Part shown: positions 18,348 to 27,776 of the stretch, one piece after another | How the letters are laid out: the number at the start of each line of letters is the position of its first letter | Position numbering within the stretch: the stretch's first letter is position 1 | NCBI RefSeq assembly: GCF_042747725.1 | Contig: NZ_JBHZGO010000105.1 | Coordinates: forward strand, 1 to 64,000 | Source: FACHB-T130 sp042747725 | Lineage (GTDB): Bacteria; Cyanobacteriota; Cyanobacteriia; Cyanobacteriales; FACHB-T130 | Reading direction: 5' to 3' | DNA length: 64,000 nucleotides | Position numbers and translations under genes: made by a program | Notes under the pieces: model-generated | What the model was told of the DNA's origin: nothing | Seen by the model: the letters and a program-made list of their open reading frames with translations, nothing else | Databases searched by the model: none

Positions 18348-18722
18348 GTGCAATTAAGTCAAAATCAAGGTTTGGCAAAGGTTTATTCATTGTCTATGGT
18401 CAAGAGCTTTTTGATCTGGACTTTTACTCTAGGGGTTTGCTTGCTGGTGGTGGGTTTCCCCTTAGTTGTTTTGATGGTTACGGTAGGAGCTTTGTTAGCG
18501 ATCGCTTTACAATCTGTGCTGCCAGTTAGCGCAGTTTTGTTGGTCGCCGGAGCCTTAATTGGCGGGAATATTTTGGCAGTTGTCGCCGGTGCGGCATTGC
18601 TAACCCTGAAGGGTGTTAATCCCCAAGAAGTCCGTTGGTTGCACTGGCTGCATGGTGAAGCCAATCCTTTACATACCTCTGTCTATGCAGCTTGCCCATT
18701 AACCTGCGATCTAGATTCTTGA
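18348..18722 (+). CDS. Small membrane protein, unknown function
   Basis: The 124-residue protein starts at GTG with GAGAAAGGA seven bases upstream. Residues 19-75 contain two to three hydrophobic helices, including FLIWTFTLGVCLLVVGFPLV, followed by an Ala/Val/Gly-rich stretch. A short cytosolic-type tail (NPQEVRWLHWLHGEANP) ends with two cysteines. I do not recognise the family. The clear terminator at 18775-18798 supports a real transcription unit with this single gene. Confidence 0.65.
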   Translation: MQLSQNQGLAKVYSLSMVKSFLIWTFTLGVCLLVVGFPLVVLMVTVGALLAIALQSVLPVSAVLLVAGALIGGNILAVVAGAALLTLKGVNPQEVRWLHWLHGEANPLHTSVYAACPLTCDLDS

Positions 18723-18774
18723 ATAACCTGTGAACGCTTTTATTAAGTTAGTTTCTTGTCTGCAAGAGTTCTGC

Positions 18775-18798
18775 GACCCGGCACCTGCCGGGTCTTTT
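18775..18798 (+). terminator. Rho-independent terminator
   Basis: GACCCGGC and GCCGGGTC form a perfect 8-bp stem around an ACCT loop, followed by TTTT. It lies 52 bases after the stop of the small membrane protein gene. Confidence 0.85.
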
Positions 18799-18840
18799 CG
18801 TAGGAAAATGGCAAGCGTAGGATGGGAATGGAAGCGCTTG

Positions 18841-18872
18841 CCCGACAGGTCGGCGCAACGCGCGATCGCGCC
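18841..18872 (-). repeat. Dispersed HIP1-linked repeat, copy 2
   Basis: CCGACAGGTCGGCGCAACG is followed by CGCGATCGCG, in the same orientation as copy 1 at 2291-2326. It is intergenic, before wecB. Confidence 0.8.
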
Positions 18873-18930
18873 GTGCCTCTAGCATGGCGATCGCCAGCCA
18901 CCCGATTATTCCCAATTAAGCTAAATTTCC

Positions 18931-20049
18931 ATGCCGCCATCTCCTATCAAAGTTTGCATCACACTGGGAACCCGTCCGGAAGCCATTAAGTTAGCACCCG
19001 TTATCCAAGAGTTTCAGCGATCGCTGACTTTTCAAACTCACGTAATTTTGACGGGTCAGCATCGAGAGATGGTCGAGCAAGTCATGCAGCTATTTGGGCT
19101 GAATGCCGACCAAGATTTAGAAATTATGCAACATCAACAAACTCTGACAGATATTACTTGTCGGAGTTTGCGAGGACTGGAAACTGTATTTGAGCAGTTA
19201 CAGCCTCATTTGGTGTTAGTTCAAGGAGATACAACCACAGCCTTTGCAGCAGCTTTGGCAGCGTTTTATCAAAAAATTCCTGTCGGTCATGTGGAAGCGG
19301 GATTACGCACCGACGAGCTTTTTAATCCTTACCCGGAAGAAGCCAATCGGCGATTAATTTCTCAGCTGACTCAGCTGCATTTTGCCCCCACAACCCTAGC
19401 GGTAGAAAATCTGCAACGTTCTGGAGTCACTGGCGAAGTTCACCACACTGGCAATACAGTCATTGATGCTTTACTAACCGTGGCGAAAAGTCAGCCGGAT
19501 TGTCCGATTCCCGGTTTGGACTGGAGTGGATATCGCACGCTGCTGGCAACAGTCCACCGACGCGAGAACTGGGGAGAACCCCTGCGGGGAATTGCTGAGG
19601 GATTTCTGCAAATATTAGATAAATTTCCGGATACAGCCTTACTGTTGCCGCTACATCGCAATCCCACCGTGCGAGAACCGCTACAAGAACTTCTCGGTAA
19701 TCATCCCAGAATTTTCTTAACAGAACCTTTAGATTATGCCGAACTGGTGGGGGCGATTCAACGCTGTTATTTGCTGTTGACCGATTCCGGAGGATTGCAG
19801 GAGGAAGCACCGAGTTTGGGGAAGCCGGTACTGGTGTTGCGCGAAACCACCGAACGACCAGAGGCGGTAGCAGCGGGAACTGCAAAATTGGTGGGAACTG
19901 ACCCCAATCAAATTGTTGCCGCCGCAACAGAACTGCTAAGCGATCGCAGTGCTTATCAAGCGATGGCAACGGCAATTAATCCATTTGGCGATGGTCGCTC
20001 CGCCCAACGAATATTGCAAGTTGTTGAGAAATATTTCCAAAGCTGTTAA
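18931..20049 (+). CDS. wecB: UDP-N-acetylglucosamine 2-epimerase (non-hydrolysing)
   Basis: The 372-residue protein interconverts UDP-GlcNAc and UDP-ManNAc in the cytoplasm, a precursor step for cell-surface polysaccharides. Signatures of the GT-B fold family are ITLGTRPEAIKLAPVIQEF at the N-terminus, VQGDTTTAFAAALAAFYQ, the substrate-binding GHVEAGLRTDELFNPYPEE and TDSGGLQEEAPSLGKPVLVL near residue 290. Length and motif order are normal for WecB/MnaA. No other polysaccharide genes are adjacent, which is common for this gene in cyanobacteria. It converges with the ABC ATPase gene 14 bases downstream. Confidence 0.95.
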   Translation: MPPSPIKVCITLGTRPEAIKLAPVIQEFQRSLTFQTHVILTGQHREMVEQVMQLFGLNADQDLEIMQHQQTLTDITCRSLRGLETVFEQLQPHLVLVQGDTTTAFAAALAAFYQKIPVGHVEAGLRTDELFNPYPEEANRRLISQLTQLHFAPTTLAVENLQRSGVTGEVHHTGNTVIDALLTVAKSQPDCPIPGLDWSGYRTLLATVHRRENWGEPLRGIAEGFLQILDKFPDTALLLPLHRNPTVREPLQELLGNHPRIFLTEPLDYAELVGAIQRCYLLLTDSGGLQEEAPSLGKPVLVLRETTERPEAVAAGTAKLVGTDPNQIVAAATELLSDRSAYQAMATAINPFGDGRSAQRILQVVEKYFQSC

Positions 20050-20063
20050 CAATTCCCTAATTC

Positions 20064-21212
20064 TTAAGGAAACAGAGCATCGCCCGTGGTGGGATCAAAG
20101 ACAAATAACTGGTTGAGGTCGAGTTGTACAGAGATGCGATCGCCCGAATGACCCCGCCAATCTGAAGCTGCCTGGATATTTAGCGGTACCTCAGATGCCG
20201 GTAAATTAGCCCGAATCAGCGTCTCCCGTCCCAGCGGTTCTACAACCTTCACCTCAACCATCAGAAGTGAGTGCTGTAGGGGCGGGGTTTCCCCATTCAT
20301 GCTCAGTGCTTCTTTTTCCTCTTGATTCTTAATTTTTAATTTTTCATTTTTAATTGTTATATGTTCTGGGCGAATCCCTAACTCCACGCCTTGCCCCTGG
20401 CTAAGTTGCAACTTGTCCTGAAGCGCTGGGGGACAAGATAAAGACTGACCCGCCACCTGAAAAACTTCACCCGTATAAGTCGCGTGCAGAATATTCATCG
20501 GTGGATTGCCTAAGAATGTAGCAACCATCAAATTTGCTGGTCGCGCATAAATTGTTTGCGGGTCGCCAATTTGTTGAATCTGACCGCGATTTAGTACCAC
20601 AATTCGATCCGCTAGCGTCATCGCCTCTACTTGATCGTGGGTGACGTAGATGGTGGTAATTCCCACTTGTTGGTGCAATTGCTTGAGTTCTGCCCTGGTA
20701 TCGTCTCGTAGCTGGGCATCCAGGTTAGAGAGGGGTTCATCTAATAAGAATACTTGGGGTTGACGAGCGATCGCTCTCCCCAATGCCACCCGTTGCTGCT
20801 GTCCCCCCGATAGTTGCCTGGGTTTGCGGTCGAGGAGATGGGCGATATTGAGCGATCGCGCCACCGTCTCCACTCGTTCCTGCATCGTTTTCGCGTCAAC
20901 CCCGCGCATCCGCAGACCAAAAGCCAAATTTTTAGCAACCGTCATGTGCGGGTAGAGGGCATAGTTTTGGAACACCATCGCCACATCTCTTGCCCTAGCG
21001 GGAATCCCATTCATCAGGGCATCCCCAATGTAAAGATTGCCGCTACTTTGCGTGTCCAAACCTGCAATTGTCCGCAAAATCGTGGATTTGCCACAACCGG
21101 AAGGTCCCACCATCACCCAGAACTGCCCATCAGGCACCTCAAAGGAAATATCCTCAATAGCAGTGGCACTATTAAATTTTCGGGTAATTCCTTCTAAGCG
21201 AACATTTGCCAT
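20064..21212 (-). CDS. Sugar-type ABC transporter ATP-binding protein (MalK/UgpC family) with in-frame repeat insert
   Basis: The 382-residue ATPase would energise uptake of a sugar, polyol or glycerol phosphate. Walker A is GPSGCGKSTILRTIAG (about residues 36-51), the Q-loop is VFQNYALYPHMTV, the signature is LSGGQQQRVALGRAIA, Walker B is VFLLDEPLSNLDAQLRDDTR and the switch His is in YVTHDQVEAM. The C-terminal regulatory OB domain includes GNPPMNILHATYTG and GIRPEHI. Between about residues 284 and 317 the chain carries an extra segment (KNEKLKIKNQEEKEALSMNG) encoded by the A/T-rich repeat at 20262-20360. A closely related peptide occurs in CbiA at 38877-40322. The insert sits at a surface loop of the regulatory domain, so function may persist. 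Permease genes are not nearby. Confidence 0.9.
   Translation of the reverse strand: MANVRLEGITRKFNSATAIEDISFEVPDGQFWVMVGPSGCGKSTILRTIAGLDTQSSGNLYIGDALMNGIPARARDVAMVFQNYALYPHMTVAKNLAFGLRMRGVDAKTMQERVETVARSLNIAHLLDRKPRQLSGGQQQRVALGRAIARQPQVFLLDEPLSNLDAQLRDDTRAELKQLHQQVGITTIYVTHDQVEAMTLADRIVVLNRGQIQQIGDPQTIYARPANLMVATFLGNPPMNILHATYTGEVFQVAGQSLSCPPALQDKLQLSQGQGVELGIRPEHITIKNEKLKIKNQEEKEALSMNGETPPLQHSLLMVEVKVVEPLGRETLIRANLPASEVPLNIQAASDWRGHSGDRISVQLDLNQLFVFDPTTGDALFP
20262..20360. repeat. Translated repeat inside the ABC ATPase gene
   Basis: The segment combines a GTGAGTGCTG / CAGTGCTTC element with iterated TTTTTAATT blocks. It is in frame in the host gene and contributes about 33 residues. The related copy at 39974-40040 is inside cbiA. 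Confidence 0.7.
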
Positions 21213-21363
21213 TGTTGTTAGAGATGAGTCGATTAGTCATTAGTTTATAGTTCAAAGTCCTTAGTTACTACTGCCCACGTCCTATAGCAATCCTGATTAA
21301 TTTATAAACTTCTCTCTTTTTTCTTCCTTTGCGTCTTCGCGGTTCATCTAAAATCACCAAAGA

Positions 21364-24300
21364 CTAATAATTATCACAAAGTTGGCGATCGCTTTCTCGG
21401 ACTTTGGGATTATTTTCTAGATAGTCCTGCACCCAACTACAACTGCGTGCCAGGAGATTATCTAGATCCAGATTCCACAACATCACGGTTTTGTCCTTAC
21501 TGGCAGAAGCAAGAATCTTCCCGTCCGGACTAAAACTGACACTGGTAACGCGATCGCTATGACCTTGGAGCGTTTTAATTAACGTGTCATCCAGTCGCCA
21601 CAATTGCACCGTGTTTTCCCAGGTCGTCGTCGCTAGAATTTGACCATCTGGGCTAAAACTAACGTGAGCAACGCTATCCGTATGCCCTTTCAAAGTTCGA
21701 TATAAAGAACCATCGCGCCGCCAAAGTTTTACCGTGTTATCATAACTCGCTGATGCAATTAGCTGACTATCCGGGCTAAAGGCAACATCCAGAACCCAAC
21801 TACTATGTCCCGGTAGAGTTTGCAGGTATTTTCCCTGACTCGTCCAGAGTTTGACCGTATGATCGTCGCTGGCAGTCGCTAGTAATTTGCCATCGGGACT
21901 AAAAGCCACTGCATTGACGCGATCGCGGTGCCCGGTTAAAGTTTTAATCAAATTGCCCGAAGTATCCCAGAGTTTCACCGTCTTATCGCGAGAAGCAGAA
22001 GCAATCATCTTGGCATCGGGACTAAACGCCACATCCAAAACCCAATCGCTATGCTTATTCGCCTCATTCAGAGGGTTGAGAAGCGTACCCGATCGATTCC
22101 AAAGTTTCAGCCTCTTGTCACGAGAAGCAGAAGCAATCAACTGAGAATTTGGGCTAAAACTCACACTATTTACCCGATCTTTATGCCCATTCAACGTAGC
22201 GATCAAAGAACCGCTTGTGTCCCACAGCTTCACTGTCTTATCCTGACTGGCAGAGACAATCATCTGACCATCGGGGCTGAAACTCACATCATAGATATCA
22301 TCCGTATGTCCCTTTAAAACAGTGCGCGACATATCATTAAGTCGCCATAATTTGACGGTTTTATCGTAACTGCTAGAAGCAATCGTCTGACCATCGGGGC
22401 TAAAACTGACACTTGTCACCCCATCGCTATGTCCCCGAAAGATTTTCAGCAGCTTCCCGTTACGCTGCCAGAGTCTCACTGTATTGTCATTACTGGCAGA
22501 GGCAATCATCTGGCTATTGGGACTAAAACTGACTCCAAACACCCAGTCACTGTGTCCCTGAAGAACCCGGATCGTTTGCCCAGTGCGGTAGTTCCAAAGC
22601 CTCACTGTTTTGTCATCGCTTGCCGACGCTAACAACTGCCCATCTGGACTGAAATCGAGGTTGGTTACTTTGCCAGTGTGTCCCTTGAGAATTTTTAAGG
22701 GTTGCTTAAGCGTCATGGAAGCCATGTCCCAGATTGTCACTGTTTTGTCGTCACTCGCCAATGCCAAAAATCGACCATCCAGGCTAAAGTTGGCGCTGGT
22801 GACTTTCCCGTTGTGTTTCAACGTTTTCAGCAACTTGCCGGTGCGATAGTTCCAAAGCTTTACTGTTTTGTCATCGCTTGCCGAAGCTAATATTTGACCG
22901 TCTGGACTAAAGCTGACCTGATTAACCAAACTACTGTGTGCTTTGTCAAAGGTTCTCAGTAAAGTACCGTCTGTTTGCCAAAGTTTTATTGTCTTGTCAG
23001 AACCAGTCGAAGCTAAGAGGCGACCGTTGGGGCTAAAACTGACACTGGTGACGCTGTCACGATGACCCAGAGAACCTGACAGGGTTTTCAGGATCTTGCC
23101 GTCGCGCCGCCAAAGTTTTACCGTCTTATCGACGCTTGCAGAGGCAATTGTCTGACCGTCGGGGCTAAAACTCACGCTCCAAACGACATCACGATGTCCT
23201 TCCAGGCGATTGCGCTCTTGTACCCCGTAGATTGCCTGCTGCATCGCCGTGACGACGCGCATTTGGGTATCAGGTTCTACCCCAACTGAACTTTTGAGGC
23301 TTTTACCTGCCCTCAAGGCTTCGATTAAGGCATCAAATTCTTTGTAGGAGACAAAGAGAGTTTCGGAAGAAGCGCTCAGGGCGGTGAGTTGAGCATTTGT
23401 TTGCGCGATCGCTGCTAGTTTTCTTTGAGCTTCGGCTCGCAGCGCAAATCCCCCGGCAGAAACTGCCAGGATCGTCATCATAATGCCGACGCCAATCGTT
23501 TGCAATTGTTGTTTCCGAGCCTGATGCAGCTTTTGCTCACTTTGTGCTAGTTGGGCTTTCAAGTTCAGATCGGATTTTTGACGAATCCGCTCGACCAGAT
23601 AATCATGAACCAATTGGTAACGGGCTTCTGAGCCTTCCCAAATCACAAAAACTAAACCAGATCCTACAAGAATTTCTAAAATTAAGTCTAGTAGGGGCAA
23701 TTCCTCTCCCACTAATCTTTCCGCCTCAAGCTGCAATACGGTTGCCAACTCTTGCTTCGTCTTCAGGGGTCGCGTCCCTTTCTCGTTAGTCAATAAGAAT
23801 AAAACATTCCAAGCCACAGCTTCGTTTTGGGTACCACAATCAGCAATGACTTTTTTCAGAAATCGCTCAACCAGTTCGGCTTTTGGATTAGAACCCAGTT
23901 GCTGATACTGTTGCATCGTGGTGATTTTGTCTTCTTCTTCCTGCAATTGGGCACCCACTAATTGCAGCTCAATGGGGCGCACCTCTCCCAGTTCTTCAGC
24001 CAAATCTTCCACCAACCGATTAATTAGCTGCGGCTCTAAATAAAAAAATGGAGAGCGTTCGGTTAAGCTTTTGACAATCTGCCGCGCATCTGACTTAGAA
24101 AAATTCCCCAAGTAGTAGCGAATCTCTTGGTTTAAAATGTCGTTGTTGATGACATCTAAATACTGGAGTCGTTCGCACTCTAGTAAATAATGCAGATAGT
24201 CTTCTCGCAGAGACAAAATAACTTTTACAAAAGGAATGTTGAGGCAGTCGCGCAAAAATTCATAAAACTGCCGCCGCATCGCTGGGTGAGTACAGACGAA

Positions 24301-26490
24301 AAAAAACTCTTCAAACTGGTCAAAAATGAGAACAGTTAACAGATTGCGATCGCTATTGTGTCGCAACTGTTCCAAAAGGTTGGCGGTGAGTAATGTCGGC
24401 GCTACCTCCGGCTCATGCGTTTCCTCGGCGCGATCGCTTTCTTCTAAGATTTCCTGTAAAGATAACGTTTCCCCACCCGTTCTTACTTCACTGCTATCTT
24501 CTGACTCCTGTACAGACCCGATGGTGGCGGGAAGATGTTGGGCGTCTCCCTCCTCCCCTAAAGTAACTTCCGACTCCTGGTTTCTGACTCGGAGTGCCTT
24601 CGCCAATTGTCTCGCCAGCGTCCCCATCCAATCTTTATAAACCTCTACCACGACGGGCAAAACATCGCGTGCGCCGATGCTCTTGAGCTGTAATGCCGGA
24701 ACTAAGCCAGCGGTGATAATTGAGCTTTTACCAACCCCTGAAGGGCCGTGAATCACAATTAATTTGTAGTCATTGCGACCGATCCGTTCAATTAGGCGCG
24801 TGACATCCTGCTGCCGACCAGAAGCGGCAATTTCCTGGGGAATCGACCCTCCCAGCCGCGTGTCGCCTCCAGATGCGGCACCTGGGTTCAGAGCCTGCCG
24901 GTAAGGCTGTAGGCGTCCGGCACCCGTAAAAGAACGGAACCCGTATTGATGCTCTAGGGAACGCTGCTCTTGCTTCAGTTGAAAGGCTTGTAGATACTCA
25001 CCCTGCTGAAAGTAGAGCGATCGCAGTGCCTTGAGAATCCGAAGACATAAATGTGGATCGTACTGATGGTTACACTTGTCGAGCGCCTGTTCCAAGTTGT
25101 GAATCGCGGCGGCAGCTTGCCGCTGTCCCAAATGTTGCTGAGACTGTGCCAGCAGCAACAAATATAAGCTTTCATACTGAGATTGAGGGATTGAGACAGA
25201 AGTTGTCTGGAACGTTTCTTGCGCCAGCGTAGAAAGTGCCAGATTCGCTTGCTGATACGCTTCTATCCAGTCCAACTGGATAAGCGCCACTTCCGCCAAA
25301 AAGCCAAAATCTTGGGCCTGCTGGAGGGTTGCATCATAAGTTTGATGCAGTATCAAAGCTTTTTCTGCCAACTCCTGCAAATCTGCCCACGCTTCTAAAC
25401 GCCGCAGCACTTCACAAAGGAATGAAATAAACTTAGCAACCAGTTCTGGACGTTGAGCTTCCTCAAAAACCTCAATGCAGTGCTGAAAATAGCTTCTCGC
25501 TTGCTTCCAGTGCTGGCGGCTCATTTCTGGTCGCAAGTTAGCCAAACGGGTATAGCATTGCCCCAAGTGAAACAGCAGCAAACCCACTTTCAGGACTGAG
25601 TGCTGAGGACTGACGACACAGAGGGAAAAATCAGAAACCCTGACTCTTGCCTCTTGGCTCTCCTTTGTGATGTTTTCCTCAGTCCTTACTTCCTGCCGTG
25701 CTAACAGTTCTGAGTCTTCAGTCCTGAAATAAGCCAGACTTCGTTGATAATGGGCGATGCTTGACTGGATTTGATCGGTGGCGTAGTCATTACGTCCCCG
25801 CACAAATTCCAGACTTGCCTGTAGTTGAGGCTCCAATTGTTGCCCGCGACGGCGCAAATCTGTTAAAGCCGACTCTAGTTCCAAGCGATGCTGGGAACCA
25901 ACAGCCAAATCGAGGCTGGAATGATGCCACAACTCAAAATTGCTAGAATCTAGCTCTTTGGCAAACAGGGAGTCCGCCTTCTGCCGCAATAATTCGATTA
26001 ACTCCTCCCCTGACATCACAAACCGGATTGAAGAAGCTGCCCAGCTTTTGAAATCTGGCGCAAACCGGATCAGCTTTTGCAGCACCGCATCGGAGATCCA
26101 CAAGACGAGGGGGAAAGGAAACTGAGCGCGAAACTCATCGCGCACTTGGTTGGTCGAGGTCAGCAGCTGATCTAGAGCGACCACTGACTCCAGCCCTAAG
26201 ATCATCGCGGCGGATAATATTTCTGTTTGTCGGGACGAATTCCCTTGTTCTAGCGCTTCTAAAATGGGGTTGTAAAGCGTCTTGACCGAATCTGCTAATA
26301 CCACCTCGCGCAGCGAAAATGGATTTTTTTTTCGTACCTGCTGCACCATCCGCTGTTGCAACAAGGCATAGTTGCAGCGCACCAGAATTAGCGAGAATTG
26401 CCCCTGAGAAAGGGCGATCGCTCTCAAGAGAGTCTTTAATGAGCGTTGATTGTATGCAGCTGCCTCTTCTGGTCGGCTCAGATCGGTCAT
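21364..26490 (-). CDS. Giant STAND-type ATPase with 14 WD40 repeats
   Basis: The 1708-residue protein has an N-terminal cyanobacterial domain (TLLRAIALSQGQFSLILVRC), a TPR-like helical region (about 330-550), and a P-loop ATPase (VIHGPSGVGKSSIITAGLVP near residue 580, VLIFDQFEEFFF as Walker B). A single membrane helix (TIGVGIMMTILAVSAGGFAL near 995) follows. The last 600 residues hold 14 WD40 repeats, enough for two seven-bladed propellers. Such proteins are signal-transduction switches whose propeller senses a ligand or protein. The start is placed at 26490 (MTDLSRPEEAAAYNQRS); the frame is open 29 codons further. Two variable inserts interrupt conserved parts: codons of 25588-25729, a repeat bounded by inverted repeats, and an acidic stretch near 24430-24600. 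Confidence 0.85.
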   Translation of the reverse strand: MTDLSRPEEAAAYNQRSLKTLLRAIALSQGQFSLILVRCNYALLQQRMVQQVRKKNPFSLREVVLADSVKTLYNPILEALEQGNSSRQTEILSAAMILGLESVVALDQLLTSTNQVRDEFRAQFPFPLVLWISDAVLQKLIRFAPDFKSWAASSIRFVMSGEELIELLRQKADSLFAKELDSSNFELWHHSSLDLAVGSQHRLELESALTDLRRRGQQLEPQLQASLEFVRGRNDYATDQIQSSIAHYQRSLAYFRTEDSELLARQEVRTEENITKESQEARVRVSDFSLCVVSPQHSVLKVGLLLFHLGQCYTRLANLRPEMSRQHWKQARSYFQHCIEVFEEAQRPELVAKFISFLCEVLRRLEAWADLQELAEKALILHQTYDATLQQAQDFGFLAEVALIQLDWIEAYQQANLALSTLAQETFQTTSVSIPQSQYESLYLLLLAQSQQHLGQRQAAAAIHNLEQALDKCNHQYDPHLCLRILKALRSLYFQQGEYLQAFQLKQEQRSLEHQYGFRSFTGAGRLQPYRQALNPGAASGGDTRLGGSIPQEIAASGRQQDVTRLIERIGRNDYKLIVIHGPSGVGKSSIITAGLVPALQLKSIGARDVLPVVVEVYKDWMGTLARQLAKALRVRNQESEVTLGEEGDAQHLPATIGSVQESEDSSEVRTGGETLSLQEILEESDRAEETHEPEVAPTLLTANLLEQLRHNSDRNLLTVLIFDQFEEFFFVCTHPAMRRQFYEFLRDCLNIPFVKVILSLREDYLHYLLECERLQYLDVINNDILNQEIRYYLGNFSKSDARQIVKSLTERSPFFYLEPQLINRLVEDLAEELGEVRPIELQLVGAQLQEEEDKITTMQQYQQLGSNPKAELVERFLKKVIADCGTQNEAVAWNVLFLLTNEKGTRPLKTKQELATVLQLEAERLVGEELPLLDLILEILVGSGLVFVIWEGSEARYQLVHDYLVERIRQKSDLNLKAQLAQSEQKLHQARKQQLQTIGVGIMMTILAVSAGGFALRAEAQRKLAAIAQTNAQLTALSASSETLFVSYKEFDALIEALRAGKSLKSSVGVEPDTQMRVVTAMQQAIYGVQERNRLEGHRDVVWSVSFSPDGQTIASASVDKTVKLWRRDGKILKTLSGSLGHRDSVTSVSFSPNGRLLASTGSDKTIKLWQTDGTLLRTFDKAHSSLVNQVSFSPDGQILASASDDKTVKLWNYRTGKLLKTLKHNGKVTSANFSLDGRFLALASDDKTVTIWDMASMTLKQPLKILKGHTGKVTNLDFSPDGQLLASASDDKTVRLWNYRTGQTIRVLQGHSDWVFGVSFSPNSQMIASASNDNTVRLWQRNGKLLKIFRGHSDGVTSVSFSPDGQTIASSSYDKTVKLWRLNDMSRTVLKGHTDDIYDVSFSPDGQMIVSASQDKTVKLWDTSGSLIATLNGHKDRVNSVSFSPNSQLIASASRDKRLKLWNRSGTLLNPLNEANKHSDWVLDVAFSPDAKMIASASRDKTVKLWDTSGNLIKTLTGHRDRVNAVAFSPDGKLLATASDDHTVKLWTSQGKYLQTLPGHSSWVLDVAFSPDSQLIASASYDNTVKLWRRDGSLYRTLKGHTDSVAHVSFSPDGQILATTTWENTVQLWRLDDTLIKTLQGHSDRVTSVSFSPDGKILASASKDKTVMLWNLDLDNLLARSCSWVQDYLENNPKVRESDRQLCDNY
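25588..25729. repeat. Inverted-repeat-bounded insert inside the WD40 ATPase gene
   Basis: TTTCAGGACTGA (25588-25599) and TCAGTCCTGAAA (25718-25729) are perfect inverted repeats bounding 142 bases. The segment contains the GACTGAGTGCTGAGGACTGA element also seen in intergenic spacers. It is read through in frame and encodes about 47 residues, including TEDSELLARQEVRTEENI, between two TPR-like helices. Confidence 0.7.
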
Positions 26491-27257
26491 TGCTTTTACG
26501 TTTGTGCGCGTTCGATGGAGATTATTCCTCTGCCAATGCGTTAGCAGTAGCGGTATTTTAAAAACGAATAGGCACAAATACTACTTTTAATCGGCTGAAC
26601 CGGCTTTGGAGCTGCTTAGGTTTTGCAATTAACTAATAATCCGCCAGCATTATCGTCGTTATATGTGAGTTTTGTAATTACCAGAAATCGTTGATTAAAA
26701 GGAGTCTCTCCATTTATTCCTGCCAAAATGTCCCTTCTACAGGCGACTTAAGTCAAGAGTCTGGCAAATAATCCAGATTGGGGAACCATCTAGAACTGCA
26801 TACCCAGCAGGAATTTTCGGCATTGCTCCCAGTATTGGCGTCAAAGCATGGTTTGCGCCGGTTGGTTCGCAAGTTTCCCCTCTAGGAGAGGTTCTTGACG
26901 TGATTCGGCAGCGCACCTCTTATTATGTCTTTACCAGAGAATAAACGATTTTTCTGATAAAGAAAATAGTATCTGTACTTAGTGAGGACTAGACTCTAAC
27001 CGCTCCCGATCCAATCCAGTTTCTCTAATCCGGGGTAGGCATCCGCTCATCCGGAAACTTTAGCTGATGTTTAGGGCAAAGTTGCACTCATTGGGATTCC
27101 TTGCCCAAAAAATCTCCGAGACTGACGAGAGCAGACTGGAGACTTGGAGAAAATAAGAGCGAATAACAGATGCGAGAAAGCGCGATCGCCTATACACAAA
27201 AATTGATGCTTCACCCCACTTCCCGCACCAACAAACTGAAAAACTCCCTTGGCTCGA
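26491..27257. other. 767-base intergenic region with a possible decayed frame
   Basis: The region separates the WD40 ATPase from ilvH. On the plus strand a frame open from about 26693 to a TAA at 26942-26944 reads smoothly (GEPSRTAYPAGIFGIAPSIG, then GEVLDVIRQRTSYYVFTRE). It has no ATG, GTG or TTG start in frame, so it looks like a gene remnant of unknown family. I see nothing else gene-like here. Confidence 0.4.
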
Positions 27258-27776
27258 TTAAAGTTTAGCTTCCAGAGACTTGAGAAACTCTGTATTAACA
27301 CCCGACTCGCGGGTAAGGGCGATTTTGCCGGTGCGAGCAATTTCACGCAAACCAAATTTATTCAGCACTTGGACAATCGCCACCAATTTGCCTGGATCTC
27401 CCACCACTTCTAAAGTAAGCGCATCCTCAGCGATGTCTACTACCCTAGCGCGGAAAACCTGAGCCAGTTCAATCACTTCTGAGCGATTGGAACTGGTAGC
27501 ATTCACCTTCAGCAGCATCAGCTCTCGTTCTACACACGGAGTATCCGTTATATCCTGAACTTTTAGTACATTCACCAGCTTGTAGAGCTGCTTGGTGAGT
27601 TGCTCGATCACCCGGTCATCTCCCGGCACGACCATCGTAATCCGGGAGATTCCGAACTGCTCAGCTGGGCCAACAGCAAGGCTTTCAATATTAAATCCCC
27701 GACGGGCAAACAAACCGGCAATCCGGGTCAGGACTCCAGCTTCATCTTCAACCAAAACTGAAAGGGTGTGTTTCAT
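27258..27776 (-). CDS. ilvH: Acetolactate synthase small (regulatory) subunit
   Basis: The 172-residue protein is the regulatory subunit of acetohydroxyacid synthase, which makes the first common intermediate of valine, leucine and isoleucine and is feedback-inhibited by valine. The N-terminal ACT domain starts MKHTLSVLVEDEAGVLTRIA and contains GLFARRGFNIESLAVGPAE. The second ACT-like domain begins at ERELMLLKVNA. The start is set at 27776 because that gives the conserved N-terminus; 36 further open codons upstream have no family match. The catalytic subunit (ilvB) is not in the window. It is transcribed away from the BON gene. Confidence 0.95.
   Translation of the reverse strand: MKHTLSVLVEDEAGVLTRIAGLFARRGFNIESLAVGPAEQFGISRITMVVPGDDRVIEQLTKQLYKLVNVLKVQDITDTPCVERELMLLKVNATSSNRSEVIELAQVFRARVVDIAEDALTLEVVGDPGKLVAIVQVLNKFGLREIARTGKIALTRESGVNTEFLKSLEAKL

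Noticed and set aside
27071..27355. 94-codon minus-strand frame after ilvH
   Set aside because: It overlaps the end of ilvH in another frame and shows no conserved features.
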